Of a stretch of DNA of 64,000 nt, positions 49,401 through 59,538 are shown one piece after another. The first letter of the stretch is position 1. Each line of letters opens with the position of its first letter. The position numbers were made by a program, and so were the translations under genes. The notes under the pieces were generated by a model. That model made no database searches, was not told the origin of the DNA, and saw only the letters and a program-made list of their open reading frames with translations. The DNA is from Phoenix dactylifera (lineage: Eukaryota > Streptophyta > Magnoliopsida > Arecales > Arecaceae), in NCBI RefSeq assembly GCF_009389715.1, contig NC_052405.1:9837194-9901193 (forward strand). Direction: 5' to 3'.

Positions 49401-50517
49401 CTCTAAAACAAGGCTATTTATTCCTTTCCTGCATAGTTTTGCATGAAAAATTAGATATTAATTTTGATTCTTCTAACCAGTTAAATTAACAAAATCCTAG
49501 GAATTCCATTATCAGTGTAGAAAATTTATCTGGACATGATGATGGGTAGTTATATATTTTTTGGCCTCTTTCTTTCTTCTCATGTGAGAACTCAAAGAAT
49601 ACCTTCCGACTAGCATTTTTAGGTGAGGTCCTAGGTTGGAAGAAATGATATCAGAGCGAACTCGGATCATAGCCTATGTGGACTAGGAAACACTGCAGGA
49701 CGGGTTAATGAAGGCTGACCATGAGCCTATCGTGATGCTTATGATTAGATTTGAATGGATTTGAACTCTTAGCCTAACGAGGACGTCAGGGCTTGGTTGT
49801 GACATCTCATATATCATATCAATAGTGTTCTAAAGGGAAAACCAGATTCTTAAGGAATATATAGCATGAAATGGGCGAGTGTTCATCTTTTTATAGTACC
49901 ATAGCCATAATTTTACACAAGCAATGCAATTATCGGATAGACATGAACGAGGTGAGCATTTAAGGTACCAGGATAAAAAACACCAATAAGCCTACCTGCT
50001 AATCAACAAATTAAACTACAGATTGAGAGAACTAGCAGCAATCTTCTTCTCTTAGAGAAAAAGGTAGGACCCAACCCATATCTCACCAAGCAAATTGATA
50101 TCCATGTCTGATTTTAGGGAACTAATTATAAAGGAGAGCAAGTCCTTCGAGATGGATCAAGGTCTGATAACATCGGATCAAAAGAAGAGGAGTCGCCAGA
50201 AATTGTCATTATATGGAGGTGCTTGCATACACTCAAAACTAAGATGCAGTACTATATCAATGAATCTTCAAGAGAGTGAAACGCTGCAGCAAGAATCTTT
50301 TGGTTTTCAGAAGTAGGGCTTAATACATCATGTGGGACTTCTATTCCGTGCAAAGATCACGGTAAGCGATTAGAAATAAGGAGGAATAATCTTTAAAAAC
50401 GAGGCCTTTAGAGTTTAGAACAAGGAACTTGTACCTGTGAAGAGCCAAGGCAGTGGCAAGACCACAGATTCCTCCACCCACTATAACAATGTCATGATGC
50501 TCCTCCTTTGAGCCCAT
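43422..50517 (-). CDS. Gene 1B: FAD-dependent monooxygenase (MO1/CTF2-like), six exons, 403 aa
   Basis: Exons on the minus strand: 50435-50517, 49282-49428, 48549-48599, 45751-45919, 44045-44273 and 43422-43954, identical in length and phase to gene 1A. All FAD motifs are kept (GGGICG, LVLEKSD, GCDGSN, GDAMHVMGPFLGQG). Exons 1-3 are identical to 1A by eye. Exon 4 has two amino-acid changes, exon 5 one and exon 6 about eleven, including residues near the active-site region (HIWYRAPWHLLFANF here against HIWFRAPWHLIFANF). The last exon ends in the same hydrophobic C-terminal segment. No coding disruption was seen, so both genes may be functional. Substrate unknown. Confidence 0.9.
46762..47000. 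repeat. Minisatellite in intron 3 of gene 1B
   Basis: Counterpart of 14590-14832: about six degenerate copies with the CATGACTGGGTATCA core. Copy number is unchanged between units. The other introns of gene 1B hold only AT-rich sequence without supported genes. Confidence 0.75.
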
Positions 50518-51270
50518 CTTCCCTTCTATTTCTCTTCACCCTCCTCCATGTAACGGTAAGCTGCAAGGCATATATATGGCTTCCACCGCCACCCTTGGGA
50601 CTTCGTCATAAAAATTATACGCATAAAAAAAGACTCAGCTGTAGGTATTCAAATATTATATCCTTTTTGCTGTCCAGCCAAAAACATCGAATCACCAGAG
50701 TAAGATGGCTTGTCTATTTGACGTCAGCGCTAACGTGTCGTATTTGGACTTCAATGAATGGCTTGCAGAATCTGACTTGAAAAATATTATTTTAGTTTAT
50801 TTATAGCTGAGGCCACAGCTGTTTCACACGATGCCACACTATAGTATCAATATTGTATATATTTTGTTTAAACATATCAAACATTAGTACATCATCTGTA
50901 CTGAATATCTTCCACCGAACCGGAGAAATGTGCTTAAGAAAGTCCTTTGCAACAAGAGAAAATCTGTGGCTCCACGTCCCAAAATGTTTCTTTTCTTTCA
51001 AAAGGTATCATCCCTTCCTTTCTTACAATCAACTCTGATAATGGGATACTTGATACCAGACTCCATATGGAGCGGTCTTTGTTGTCAGAGATTATAGAAG
51101 GAATCAGGTTGGCCGGGTACCAGAGAGTGCGGAAAGGACTGATCTATACTATAAAAATTCATTATATATATCAGGTTATTGGATAATGTAGATTTCTAAA
51201 AATAATTATTGAAAAAAAGTAAGACAATGATCAGATTACAATTATTATTTAAATTTCTTTTGTTATTTTA
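50518..51270 (-). promoter_or_regulatory. Upstream region of gene 1B, altered TATA tract
   Basis: At the place of the TATATATATAA tract of gene 1A this copy reads TTTTTTTATGCGTATAAT (minus strand, about 50613-50631), so the long TA run is broken, although TATAAT remains. The roughly 100-bp insertion seen upstream of 1A is absent. Instead, a 55-bp stretch at about 50812-50868 is present only here. The coding sequences are nearly identical, so expression may differ more than protein function. Confidence 0.5.
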
Positions 51271-51998
51271 TAATAAGGCGCCACGGAATTTGTTATAAGA
51301 TGTGCTTTGAGATTCTTATTCTTAGAGACGTGTCATATAACAGAGGGTAATTTTGTCTCGGACAGAAAGCGCATGAATTTTACCAAAGGCATTCATGGAG
51401 CGGCAACATACGACACCTTATGCGGACGAAAATCCGCGCAAAACAATTTACGCGGATATTTCATATTTGCACATAAGTTGTCTTCGAGAATAACAATTTG
51501 GCATCGATTAACGTGCAAAATTTTATGCGGGGCTGCTTCCTTCATGTACACATTCTGTAAGGATGTAAATCCGTATAGAAACTTTCACGCTGAGGATGCA
51601 CACCAGTTCTCACAGTTTGCAAACGAGATTGCTCGCCATTTGAGGGATATCCGTATAAAACTTTTATACCGTAGAAACCTGCATGGAAAGATATCTTTGA
51701 ACTATGCATATCAAATTTGGAAGAAGTGCTTCCTTCGTGCATACGTAAGCATAAAATTTCTATAAGGTATAAATCCGCATGGAAACCTCTATGCGGACTT
51801 ACGTATATTCACTTTTATAAAATTTCCGTGCGGACGGGTTGCACTCAGCCAAGGTCGTTCACCAACATAGGGATGTCCGCATAGCATTTTTATGCTGAAG
51901 AAAATCCGCATAGAATGATATGCGAGGAAATCCGCACATCAAGTTTCTATGGGGGACAGATTCTCACGTCGGGAGAGGAAGCCATCCACGTGCATCGG
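51271..51998. repeat. Start of tandem unit C: third copy of the boundary block
   Basis: Homologous to 1-740 and 19155-19900 but clearly more diverged (for example GGCGCCACGG and several small indels), as expected if unit C split earlier. The TATGCGGA/TCCGCATA motif array is retained. At 51998 the similarity stops: A and B jump from here to the equivalent of about 54703. Confidence 0.75.
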
Positions 51999-52254
51999 CC
52001 TGCAGTTTGCGCACGTGGGAAGCCTCTCCGCGTTCTATGCTTGTTTCCGGCGACCGTGCTGATCTCCGGCGAGCTCATCCGCCCTCGCCGCCTCTGCCGT
52101 CCTCGTGTGCCGCGGCTGCAGAAAGGAAGACGGCTATGCGAAGAGTGGTGAAACAGCTACGCACGGCCTTTGTTCGATGAAATGCTCGATAGAGAATATT
52201 CTGATACCGTGGCGTCTAAACCAAGTAGAGGCTCAATTCATCTAAAAATTAAAG
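51999..52254. other. GC-rich stretch unique to unit C
   Basis: About 52000-52180 is GC-rich (many CCGCC and CTCCGGCG motifs) within AT-rich surroundings. It is open in more than one frame, but I recognise no protein. It lies inside the region deleted from units A and B. Confidence 0.35.
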
Positions 52255-52625
52255 CCTACATTACCTTTTCGAGATCATTTCCAACCTACGATCGAATGGA
52301 TTAACTTCTCATCAGCTGGAATCCTTCCTAGAACGCTGAATCTGTTAGACGGAGAAAATAGCTCTCCAAGTCGTGGTCACCTGGATAAGTTTTCAAACCT
52401 CACACCACTGAACGTGGAATGATCTTTGGAGCTTCCATAGCCTACCAACCTAAAATGAATCATCTAATATTTTCAAGGAACTATTGAACTTTATATGCAG
52501 GAAATCATAGTTCTACCATTAACACCTGTTCACCTTAGCCTTGATGATACTTTGCTCATTAGTATGAAGAAAGGGAAAAGATGCTATGGGATCTGCTTCA
52601 AATGCTACATTTTGGTACTTTGCAA
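52255..52625 (-). pseudogene. Relict exons 4 and 5 of another lost FAD monooxygenase
   Basis: On the minus strand, 52620-52547 reads YQNVAFEADPIASFPFLHTN then IIKAK at a donor-like GTGAAC, matching the second half of exon 4 in gene 1A. Further along, 52445-52265 gives GRIPADEKLIHSIVGWK, preceded by a damaged FSGVRFENLS, matching exon 5 (GRLPVDEKLVHWFVGR). Internal stops are present and the DG motif is lost. The two pieces keep the correct order and strand, so they derive from one decayed gene lying downstream of gene 2C. Confidence 0.75.
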
Positions 52626-52647
52626 ACACAAGTGCATCCTTGAGCCC

Positions 52648-55600
52648 TTAGAGAGGGCCACAATCATAACGAGTGTAGCTGAGCGAAGCTCCACCAAAGA
52701 AAACAACTAAAAGTGCAAGGCTCAGAAGTCTCTTAATCTTTGATGGTGAAGAGATCAGCATGCCCACGAGCATCGACTGCATGGCCAACCTCAGCACCCT
52801 CGGCTTCCGTTCCTTGACGTAATTCTCGAACGCTGCCTCGATTCTCTTCTTGAGCTCTCCATCACCAACCCTGCCACCCTCCAAGCCCATAGGCATTGCC
52901 TCTGCTAGGTTCCTGGCGAGCACCACCGCATCCTCCAGAGCAACACAACCACCTTGGCCGAGGAACGGGCCCATCATGTGCATGGCATCCCCTGCAACTG
53001 TCATGGTGCCTCTCCTGAAGTTCCCGAACACGAGGTGCCATGGCGACCGGTAACGGATGCGTGTGAGGTTCAGCGAGCTAGGATTGCTGCTCTCGACCAT
53101 CTCGATCATCTCGGCCGGGTAGTCCTTGATTTGCTGCATTGCCAACTCCATGATGAACTTAGGATCTTTCGAAGCATCTGTATCTGGTGCAATGCTATGC
53201 AACAATGTTAGGTCCCAACTATTTAGATAGTTACATGGCCTAGGTGCAATGGTAGTGCTACATAGAATTGGCAACATAATTTTTTTAAGATGTTATTAGA
53301 TTTAGACAAGAATTATAAACAATGAAGAGGAAAAAAGATTAGAATATTGACAACATGAGATCCAGGTGTGTAACTACTGTCCTAGTTGTAATAATCTCTT
53401 TATGTGCGTCTGATATCATTATTCACAATTTCACAGTATAATGAGCACTACACCAACAGATAATTCTCAAAGAACATAGGTTGAAAACAAACCGGTCACA
53501 TAATAGGATGTATAAAGGACTAATTTTGGAGAGAAAAATCAAGCATGCAGATGTTAATAAGCAGGAAAATGCCACTGCTATGATTGCTGGTTATTTTCTG
53601 CTCAAGGTTTCTGGGTTTGATAATGTTATCTCTAACAAAGATCTGGTTGCTCCTGTTTGGGACTTCGTGGCAGTCATTGTAGAGTGGCACAGCATTGACA
53701 AACTGCAGGATTGAAACTGAGGTAAAGGCTCATTTAGATGTCACAAGTTTTATGTGCTTACCTCTGTCAGGATATGGCCAATCTACAAACCAATGCACTA
53801 GCTTGTCATCAATTGGAATTCTTCCAAAAGCCATATAGCCATTATCCAGATTCCGAAGAAAACATCTTTCAAGGTCGTGACCATTTGGATAATTCGTGAG
53901 ACCGCGAATCACACAATTTGGTAGCGAATTTAGGGCCCCTAGCCCTAACGACTTAGATATGATCGAATTTGATCCATCACAGCCGATCAGAACCTGCATT
54001 AGCCATTACAAAGGTTGATAGGAGTCATTTAAGCTGCATACCATGAAAACTTTAATTCAGTACTTGATTTTCAGGTGCACATGGTGGATGGTAAAGCCTA
54101 GTCAGCTGGGCTATATTGCAGTGGGCACAGCCCTTCTCTCCTTAGTGGAGGTTCTGCATTTGACTCTTTAGTGATGCAACCCCAAGTATTTGTCCTTAAA
54201 CAACTTATCTCAGTTGGATCCACCCTCTTCCTCAAAAAGTGGATGTGGAGCCTAAGCTCCTTTAGGGAAATTTAGAATCAACAATCTTCTTCCCTGTTCA
54301 ATTAATCATTCCCTTTGTTGAACAAGCTCATGCCAAGGACAAGTGCTGAAATGAAGCATAAGTGCAGCTAGATAAGACCCAATTACCTTTTTAATATTCT
54401 TATTTCCTTTATCTAGTAATGCTACATGGCCTTCTCAGTTATTTCATCAGTTCCTTGTGTTAACATGGCACAAGTGCATGATTTATAAGGAATTGGTTGA
54501 ATCACAACATGCCATGTCAGCACCATATTAGCCATGCCATGTAACAATTTTCTCGTTCATTTGCTGGTTTATGTCCAGGTAGTGCTATCTTTTTCTCCAA
54601 TTTTTGTCAGTGATAACACAAGGATAAAGCACACAAGCAGAATTTGTACACCTGCCTATGCTCCATTTCTAAACTAGAACTTTTTGTTTACATCTTGAGT
54701 ACTTGAGGGAGAAGATTAATTTATGACCATCCTTTTTCTGAGAAATTAATCTATGACCATCAACGGGCAGTCAAGCTTTCAAAATTTTCAATCACCTTGG
54801 CTTTGATGATACTCCCATCATGAACATAAAGAATAGGGAATGATGTTGATGAATCTCCTTCAACTGCTACAATTTGGCACCCAAGTCGGACCGAGCCAGC
54901 AGGCAAGTTGTCAAACAACACTTGAATGAGATCAGTTCTCTTTAAGCACCTAAAATCTTCCACCCTAATAAAATAATAAACAAATAAATAAGCAAAATAA
55001 AAAAGACTAAGCAACACGACAATTTGATGGATAAGTATGGATTCTCTTTAGGCCCTAAAAGGAGAAGGAAGCCTCAAATGCCAACAAACGTCTCTCTATT
55101 CTCACATTGCAATCATGTTAGTGATATCTAAGAAACATGATGTTACAACTAGCGCTTGAATTTTCTTTTCAAGATTAAGAATTTTTTGATTTTTTTGTAC
55201 GAAAAAAAAAATCATGAGGAAATGATGGAAAAACTACTTATGTCCAACTTGGGCAACATCACCGAAGGTTTGAAGCTAGATTCACCTCCAAATGAAGGAG
55301 GGGTACAACCCATGGATGTACTTCCACAATGCTTTTCAAAATAGCACTTTATATCCAAGAAATCAGATGTTTACTGGAATCTCTTAAACATACCTGCTCG
55401 ATTTTACTTGCACTGTCGACTTGTGATGCCATGCTTCTTGAATCCTGCATAGAATTTACATTGAAAAGAAGTAAAGAGGAATACAAGTCTTTGAGAGAGA
55501 TATACAGAATGTTGGTTCTTATAAATTCATTAGCAGATTAAAAGTAAACATATTATGTCAGGTGCGTGGACTATGTTCTGAATGCTGCTAATAAAGGTGG

Positions 55601-56000
55601 TATTGTTTATCATATAATTGAAGCATTGCTATGTGCCCTAAGATGAACTTAAAAATTCGGTTCATACGCACATTCAGGTACAGTTTGCGATACGTGTAGC
55701 ATTTTCCTTGCATCAAATATCATATCCTACCCAATATCTTACCCAAAATATATTTCTGAAAGAGAACTTAATTTTAAAAGGCAGTGAAAGTATACTCTGG
55801 AAAAGTAGATTTTTGAAAAAAGGACTTGACCTTAAAAGGCTATGAAAACGTACACTGGAATAGGGATACTTTTATCCCTAAGCACACCACCCACACCAAG
55901 TCTATCAAGTGCACACCAACCATTCATGAAGATACCAATTGCTGCCCCAGTAGCTCGTAGTCTCTCAGATCTCTCTAATACAAGACTTTTTACTCCTTTC
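52648..56000 (-). CDS. Gene 2C: FAD-dependent monooxygenase, exons 2-6 open, exon 1 separated by a Tat element
   Basis: Exons on the minus strand: 55854-56000, 55394-55444, 54796-54964, 53762-53993 and 52648-53183, with GT-AG junctions and phases matching genes 1A and 1B (exons 5 and 6 are each one codon longer). About 378 residues are encoded: SLVLERSE, GCDGSN and GDAMHMMGPFLGQG, ending in a hydrophobic segment and YDCGPL. Exon 1, with the GxGxxG loop, must lie to the right. A Tat-type retrotransposon starts at 56069, only 68 bases into intron 1, and runs beyond the window. The gene is either interrupted or has an intron of well over 8 kb. It is clearly diverged from gene 1 and is the only copy of lineage 2 here that keeps its last two exons. 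The visible exons have no stops. Confidence 0.82.
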
Positions 56001-56068
56001 CTGCACAAACAATGAGCAAAATGTAATGCAATGAAGATAACTTTTTATCATAATTCAAAAATTATATC

Positions 56069-56816
56069 TGTTGCTGGTGGTCCAAACCGAGAACGATTGG
56101 CACGGCGGTGTGAACGGGATTCCGTCTAAGTTGCCTTGGTTGGTGTTGATTGTGCTCCACCTTCCACCGGGAAACCTGCAAGCAAGCCTCGCACCACCAC
56201 TGGGGTAGTGGGGGCCCTCCGACGATCAAGTCAGAGGAGATTGGAGGAGAAGGAGAGATAATAGTAGCAAGTAGGAGAATGCTCTGGAAGTTCTTACTTA
56301 CCTCCCCCCTTCTCCCCCCAGCCGCATATATACCAGGCTGGGGGGTCCTTCTGGGGGGTTGATCATCGTGTGGCACGATGGAGTTGCCACTGACATGGCC
56401 ATTACTGGGCGTCGTGGGGTAGCGCTGGGTACGGCCATGACAGGGCGTAGTGGAGCTCCGCTTTGTACGGCTGTTACAGGAGATCGTGGAACAGCGCCGG
56501 ATACGACCGTTGTAGGGAGTAGTGGAGTAGAGGGTCGCGGCGTGCTTCAGGGGAACAGCCTGTCGTTATCGAGAGATTGCCGACTCGGGGTCGGATTGCT
56601 GGATCAAGGGGCAGCCGACTCGGGGTCGGGCTGCGGAGCCGAAGATATCCGACTCGGAGTCGGGTTACTGGATCAAGGGGCAGCCGACTCGGGGTCGGGC
56701 GGCGAGGCCGAAGATATCCGACTCGGGGTCGGGTTACTGGATCAAGGGGCAGCTGTAATCTTCTAGGGCGCGCGTGCCGGTCACGTGGGGCATGGTGGCT
56801 GAGTTCCCCCGTAACA
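56069..56816 (-). repeat. 3' LTR of the Tat-type element (748 bp)
   Basis: On the minus strand it starts TGTTACGGGG just after the polypurine tract and ends CCAGCAACA at 56069. It is GC-rich. An internal tandem repeat occupies 56580-56755. The proline/arginine-rich frames across the LTR are composition effects. Confidence 0.82.
56580..56755. repeat. Tandem repeat inside the Tat LTR
   Basis: About five half-units of 34-35 bp starting CCGACTCGGGGTCGG, alternating in two types so that the higher-order period is 69 bp. Since it sits in the LTR it should be present in both LTRs of the element. Confidence 0.85.
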
Positions 56817-56819
56817 GTA

Positions 56820-56832
56820 GCCCCCCACTTCC
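56820..56832 (-). other. Polypurine tract of the Tat-type element
   Basis: Minus strand GGAAGTGGGGGGC followed by TAC and the LTR start TGTTACGGGG. Confidence 0.8.
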
Positions 56833-57082
56833 GAGCCTGGAGCCAGAAGGGAAACGAGTGAAGGAAGTGATGCTTCGAGATTGTCGCCATCCCTCGGAGA
56901 GGCGCGCGCGCTTCGAGCTCCCCGCCTTCTTTATGGCGTATGGCGGTTGTTGCTGACCTGGCAGTCTGAGGATTTCGGCGGACATCCTTCCTTAATGGCG
57001 TCGATTCGCCTTTGGGGCGCGAGCGACCCTTCGGCAGCCAGGCGTCCTCTGGCGTCACCGAGGCGTCACCCACCTTTCCGCC

Positions 57083-57229
57083 TATTTAACCGGGGGTCCT
57101 CCTCCGTCCGCCTTTCTCTTTACAGACATCTTCGAGTTTCTCCTTTGCGCTGCCGTCATCGCCGTCGGACTGTTCGCTTGCTCCTCCTTTGACGCTCTCG
57201 GAGCCGTTCTTCCTTCTCTTCCGGTGAGT
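57083..57229 (+). promoter_or_regulatory. Antisense promoter-like region in the Tat 3' region
   Basis: On the plus strand, against gag-pol, a TATTTAA box (57083-57089) is followed by pyrimidine-rich sequence and a consensus splice donor CCG/GTGAGT (donor GT at 57224). It lies 260 bases upstream of the antisense frame at 57350. Evidence is motif-level only. Confidence 0.4.
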
Positions 57230-57349
57230 TGCTTCATTCTTTAATTTAGGGCTCTCCATACTCTCCTTTTGTATTAGTGTACTCCAGTCGTTCCGGTCTT
57301 TTCCCCCTTCTCGACCCTGTCCTGACCGTAGATTCACTGGCCATTAGGG

Positions 57350-57505
57350 ATGGGCGAAGTGAGAGCAGACCGCATTAAGTCGGAGTTGGCCGCCGAAGAC
57401 CTAGATAGGTTCGTGGCTCGATACCACCTTCCCGAGGCCTGCAATGTTACGCTCCCGGGGCCTCAGGAAATTCTTCCGGCGCTAAGCCAGGCATCCGAGG
57501 GTTAG
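57350..57505 (+). pseudogene. Antisense frame in the Tat 3' region (51 aa, truncated)
   Basis: The plus-strand ATG opens a 51-codon frame with the segment EDLDRFVARYHLPEA, then LPGPQEILP, ending at TAG at 57503-57505. The 'LDRF...Y.IP...LPGP' pattern recalls the N-terminus of the plant domain called 'putative gypsy-type transposon' (Transposase_28), which occurs as an extra gene in Tat-related elements. The similarity is from memory and needs a search. The last 15 codons and the stop are formed by the first copy of the 46-bp tandem repeat, so the rest of the ancestral gene appears replaced by the array. Function unknown. Confidence 0.5.
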
Positions 57506-57887
57506 GCCTCAGGAAATTCTTCCGGCACTAAGCCAGGCATCCGAGGGTTAGGCCTCAGAAAATCCTTCCGGCACTAAGCCAGGCATCCGAGGGTTAGGCC
57601 TCAGGAAATCCTTCCGGCGCTAAGCCAGGCATCCGAGGGTTAGGCCTCAGGAAATTCTTCCGGCGCTAAGCCAGGCATCCGAGGGTTAGGCCTCAGGAAA
57701 TTCTTCCGGCGCTAAGCCAGGCATCCGAGGGTTAGGCCTCAGGAAATTCTTCCGGCGCTAAGCCAGGCATCCGAGGGTTAGGCCTCAGGAAATTCTTCCG
57801 GCGCTAAGCCAGGCATCCGAGGGTTAGGCCTCAGGAAATTCTTCCGGCGCTAAGCCAGGCATCCGAGGGTTAGGCCTCAGGAAATTC
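57459..57887. repeat. 46-bp tandem array in the Tat 3' region
   Basis: Nine full units of exactly 46 bp (GGCCTCAGGAAATTC ... CATCCGAGGGTTA) plus a partial tenth, with only a few base changes between units. Because 46 is not a multiple of three, and each unit carries an in-frame TAG for the incoming antisense frame, the array cannot be coding. Confidence 0.97.
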
Positions 57888-58384
57888 CGCTCGTTGGTCG
57901 GCCAAGGCTGGCGCAAGCCGAGGCGACCGGTCGGGGCTTCAGGCTAGTCTGCTCCCGGGATGATCATCGGGTTAGCCTGGCATCCGAGGGCCGAGCCTCG
58001 GGAGATTCCGTTCGTTGGTCGGCCAAGGCAGGCGCAAGCCGAGGCGACCGGTCGGGGCTTCAGGCTAGTCTGCTCCCGGGATGATCATCGGGTTAGCCTG
58101 GCATCCGAGGGCCGAGCCTCGGGAGATTCCGCTCGTTGGTCGGCCAAGGCTGGCGCAAGCCGAGGCGACCGGTCGGGGCTTCAGGCTAGTCTGCTCCCGG
58201 GATGATCATCGGGTTAGCCTGGCATCCGAGGGCCGAGCCTCGGGAGATTCCGCTCGTTGGTCGGCCAAGGCTGGCGCAAGCCGAGGCGATCGGTCGGGGC
58301 TTCAGGCTAGTCTACTCCCGGGATGATCATCGGGTTAGCCTGGCATCCGAGGGCCGAGCCTCGGGAAATTCCGCTCGCTGGTCG
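57882..58384. repeat. 121-bp tandem array in the Tat 3' region
   Basis: Four full units of 121 bp plus about 18 bp of a fifth, in head-to-tail order directly after the 46-bp array. Each unit contains GGCATCCGAGGGCCGAGCC and GGGAGATTCCG, a diverged version of the 46-bp unit, joined to about 75 bp of other sequence (TTGGTCGGCCAAGGC ... GGGATGATCATCGGG). The short plus-strand frames repeating every 121 bp are by-products. Confidence 0.97.
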
Positions 58385-59538
58385 TGCGCCTGTCGCTTGC
58401 CGCCCGACGGAATCTCTCCGTGGCCAGCTGCGACCGTGTTTCTCCTCCTCTTCAAGCGTCGCCTGGGGAACACCTGATGGGCATTAAATGCTAATTAAGG
58501 GGTTACCTGGGAAATCGGATCGCCAGTTGCTGCTTGCGAGGAGTGTCAGTTAAGCGGCCGTGATACGCGCGTTCTTCGAGGCGGACGCGGCCTGGGGCGC
58601 GAGCGGAGATACGTGGACCTAAGGGTACAGGCCACCCGGAGTGTCCTGCACAAAGAATGCGATTAAGGGGAATGACGCTTAGGAAATCGCGGGAGGATAT
58701 GCCTCGAGAGCCGGATCAGCTCCGGATTCAATGCGCCCGCATTTATTGGAGCCACCCGCATCGGAACGACCGGGGGGCCGCAGTTTGGCTATAAATATAG
58801 GTGCAGGTGCGATGGAGCCTGCCAAGCCGGAGCCGTTCAGGTTGCCATGGATCGTGGGCCTCCTCTCCGGCGCATGGTTGAGAGACCCCTACCGAAGGAA
58901 CGGGAGGCGCGCCCTTCGCGACTTCCGCCAACTAGCCGTTTCATCTGGGATCAACAAGGAGGTTCTCCCCGGCGGAACTCCGCTCTAGGCGTTTCATCCG
59001 GGATCACGTCTCCCCTCCTTGAAGTTCGGCCTCCCGATTGAGCTCCGCACCAGGCGCTTGATCCGGGACCGCGCCTTCATATGCTCTTCTCCCTTGTATT
59101 CCTTCTCTCTCCTAGCACTGGGGAGGACCGGAATATCCCTTGGAGGTGGCGTTCCCCTGGAGGCAGCGGGAGCTTCGTCTGCGGCGGCTCCTCGTCCTTT
59201 TCGTGGGGCGTGGATGGCGCCTCCGGTTGGAGGCAGTGTGGACTTCTCCTTCGTCCACTTCTTCTTCATCCGTGCCGGCTCTTCGTCTCTTTCGTGAGAC
59301 GCCGATGGCGCCTCCGGTTGGAAGCACCCACTTCCGGCGGGATTGCAACCGCTTCAGATGGAGGTTTCGGGATCCCAGATCTTCAGCTCCTCGGAGTCTC
59401 CACCTCTTCTTTACTTTCTTTACACCCTAATTCCCCTCTGGGAATTCCTTGTAATCACACGAGCACGCCGTTGTAACCAGAAATTATTGAAATGAAAAGT
59501 ATTATACATTTTTGAACTGTCTTTCTGGCATTGTCGTT
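58385..59538 (+). other. Remaining Tat 3' region with a second antisense TATA box
   Basis: GC-rich sequence. A strong plus-strand TATA-like motif CTATAAATATAGG is at 58786-58798. Near 59487-59505 a plus-strand AAATTATTGAAATGAAAAG resembles a polyadenylation region, just short of the gag-pol stop. Two copies of GATGGCGCCTCCGGTTGG occur at about 59213 and 59303. It could be the body of an antisense transcription unit or a nested solo LTR. No convincing protein is encoded. Confidence 0.4.

Noticed and set aside
53481..53714. 77-codon plus-strand frame
   Set aside because: It lies in intron 5 of gene 2C and has no recognisable domain; probably chance.
57459..57887. CRISPR-like regular repeats
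   Set aside because: Units are contiguous with no unique spacers, in a plant retrotransposon; this is a minisatellite.
57960..58477. Repeated 81-91 codon frames on the plus strand
   Set aside because: They recur exactly every 121 bp and are generated by the tandem repeat.
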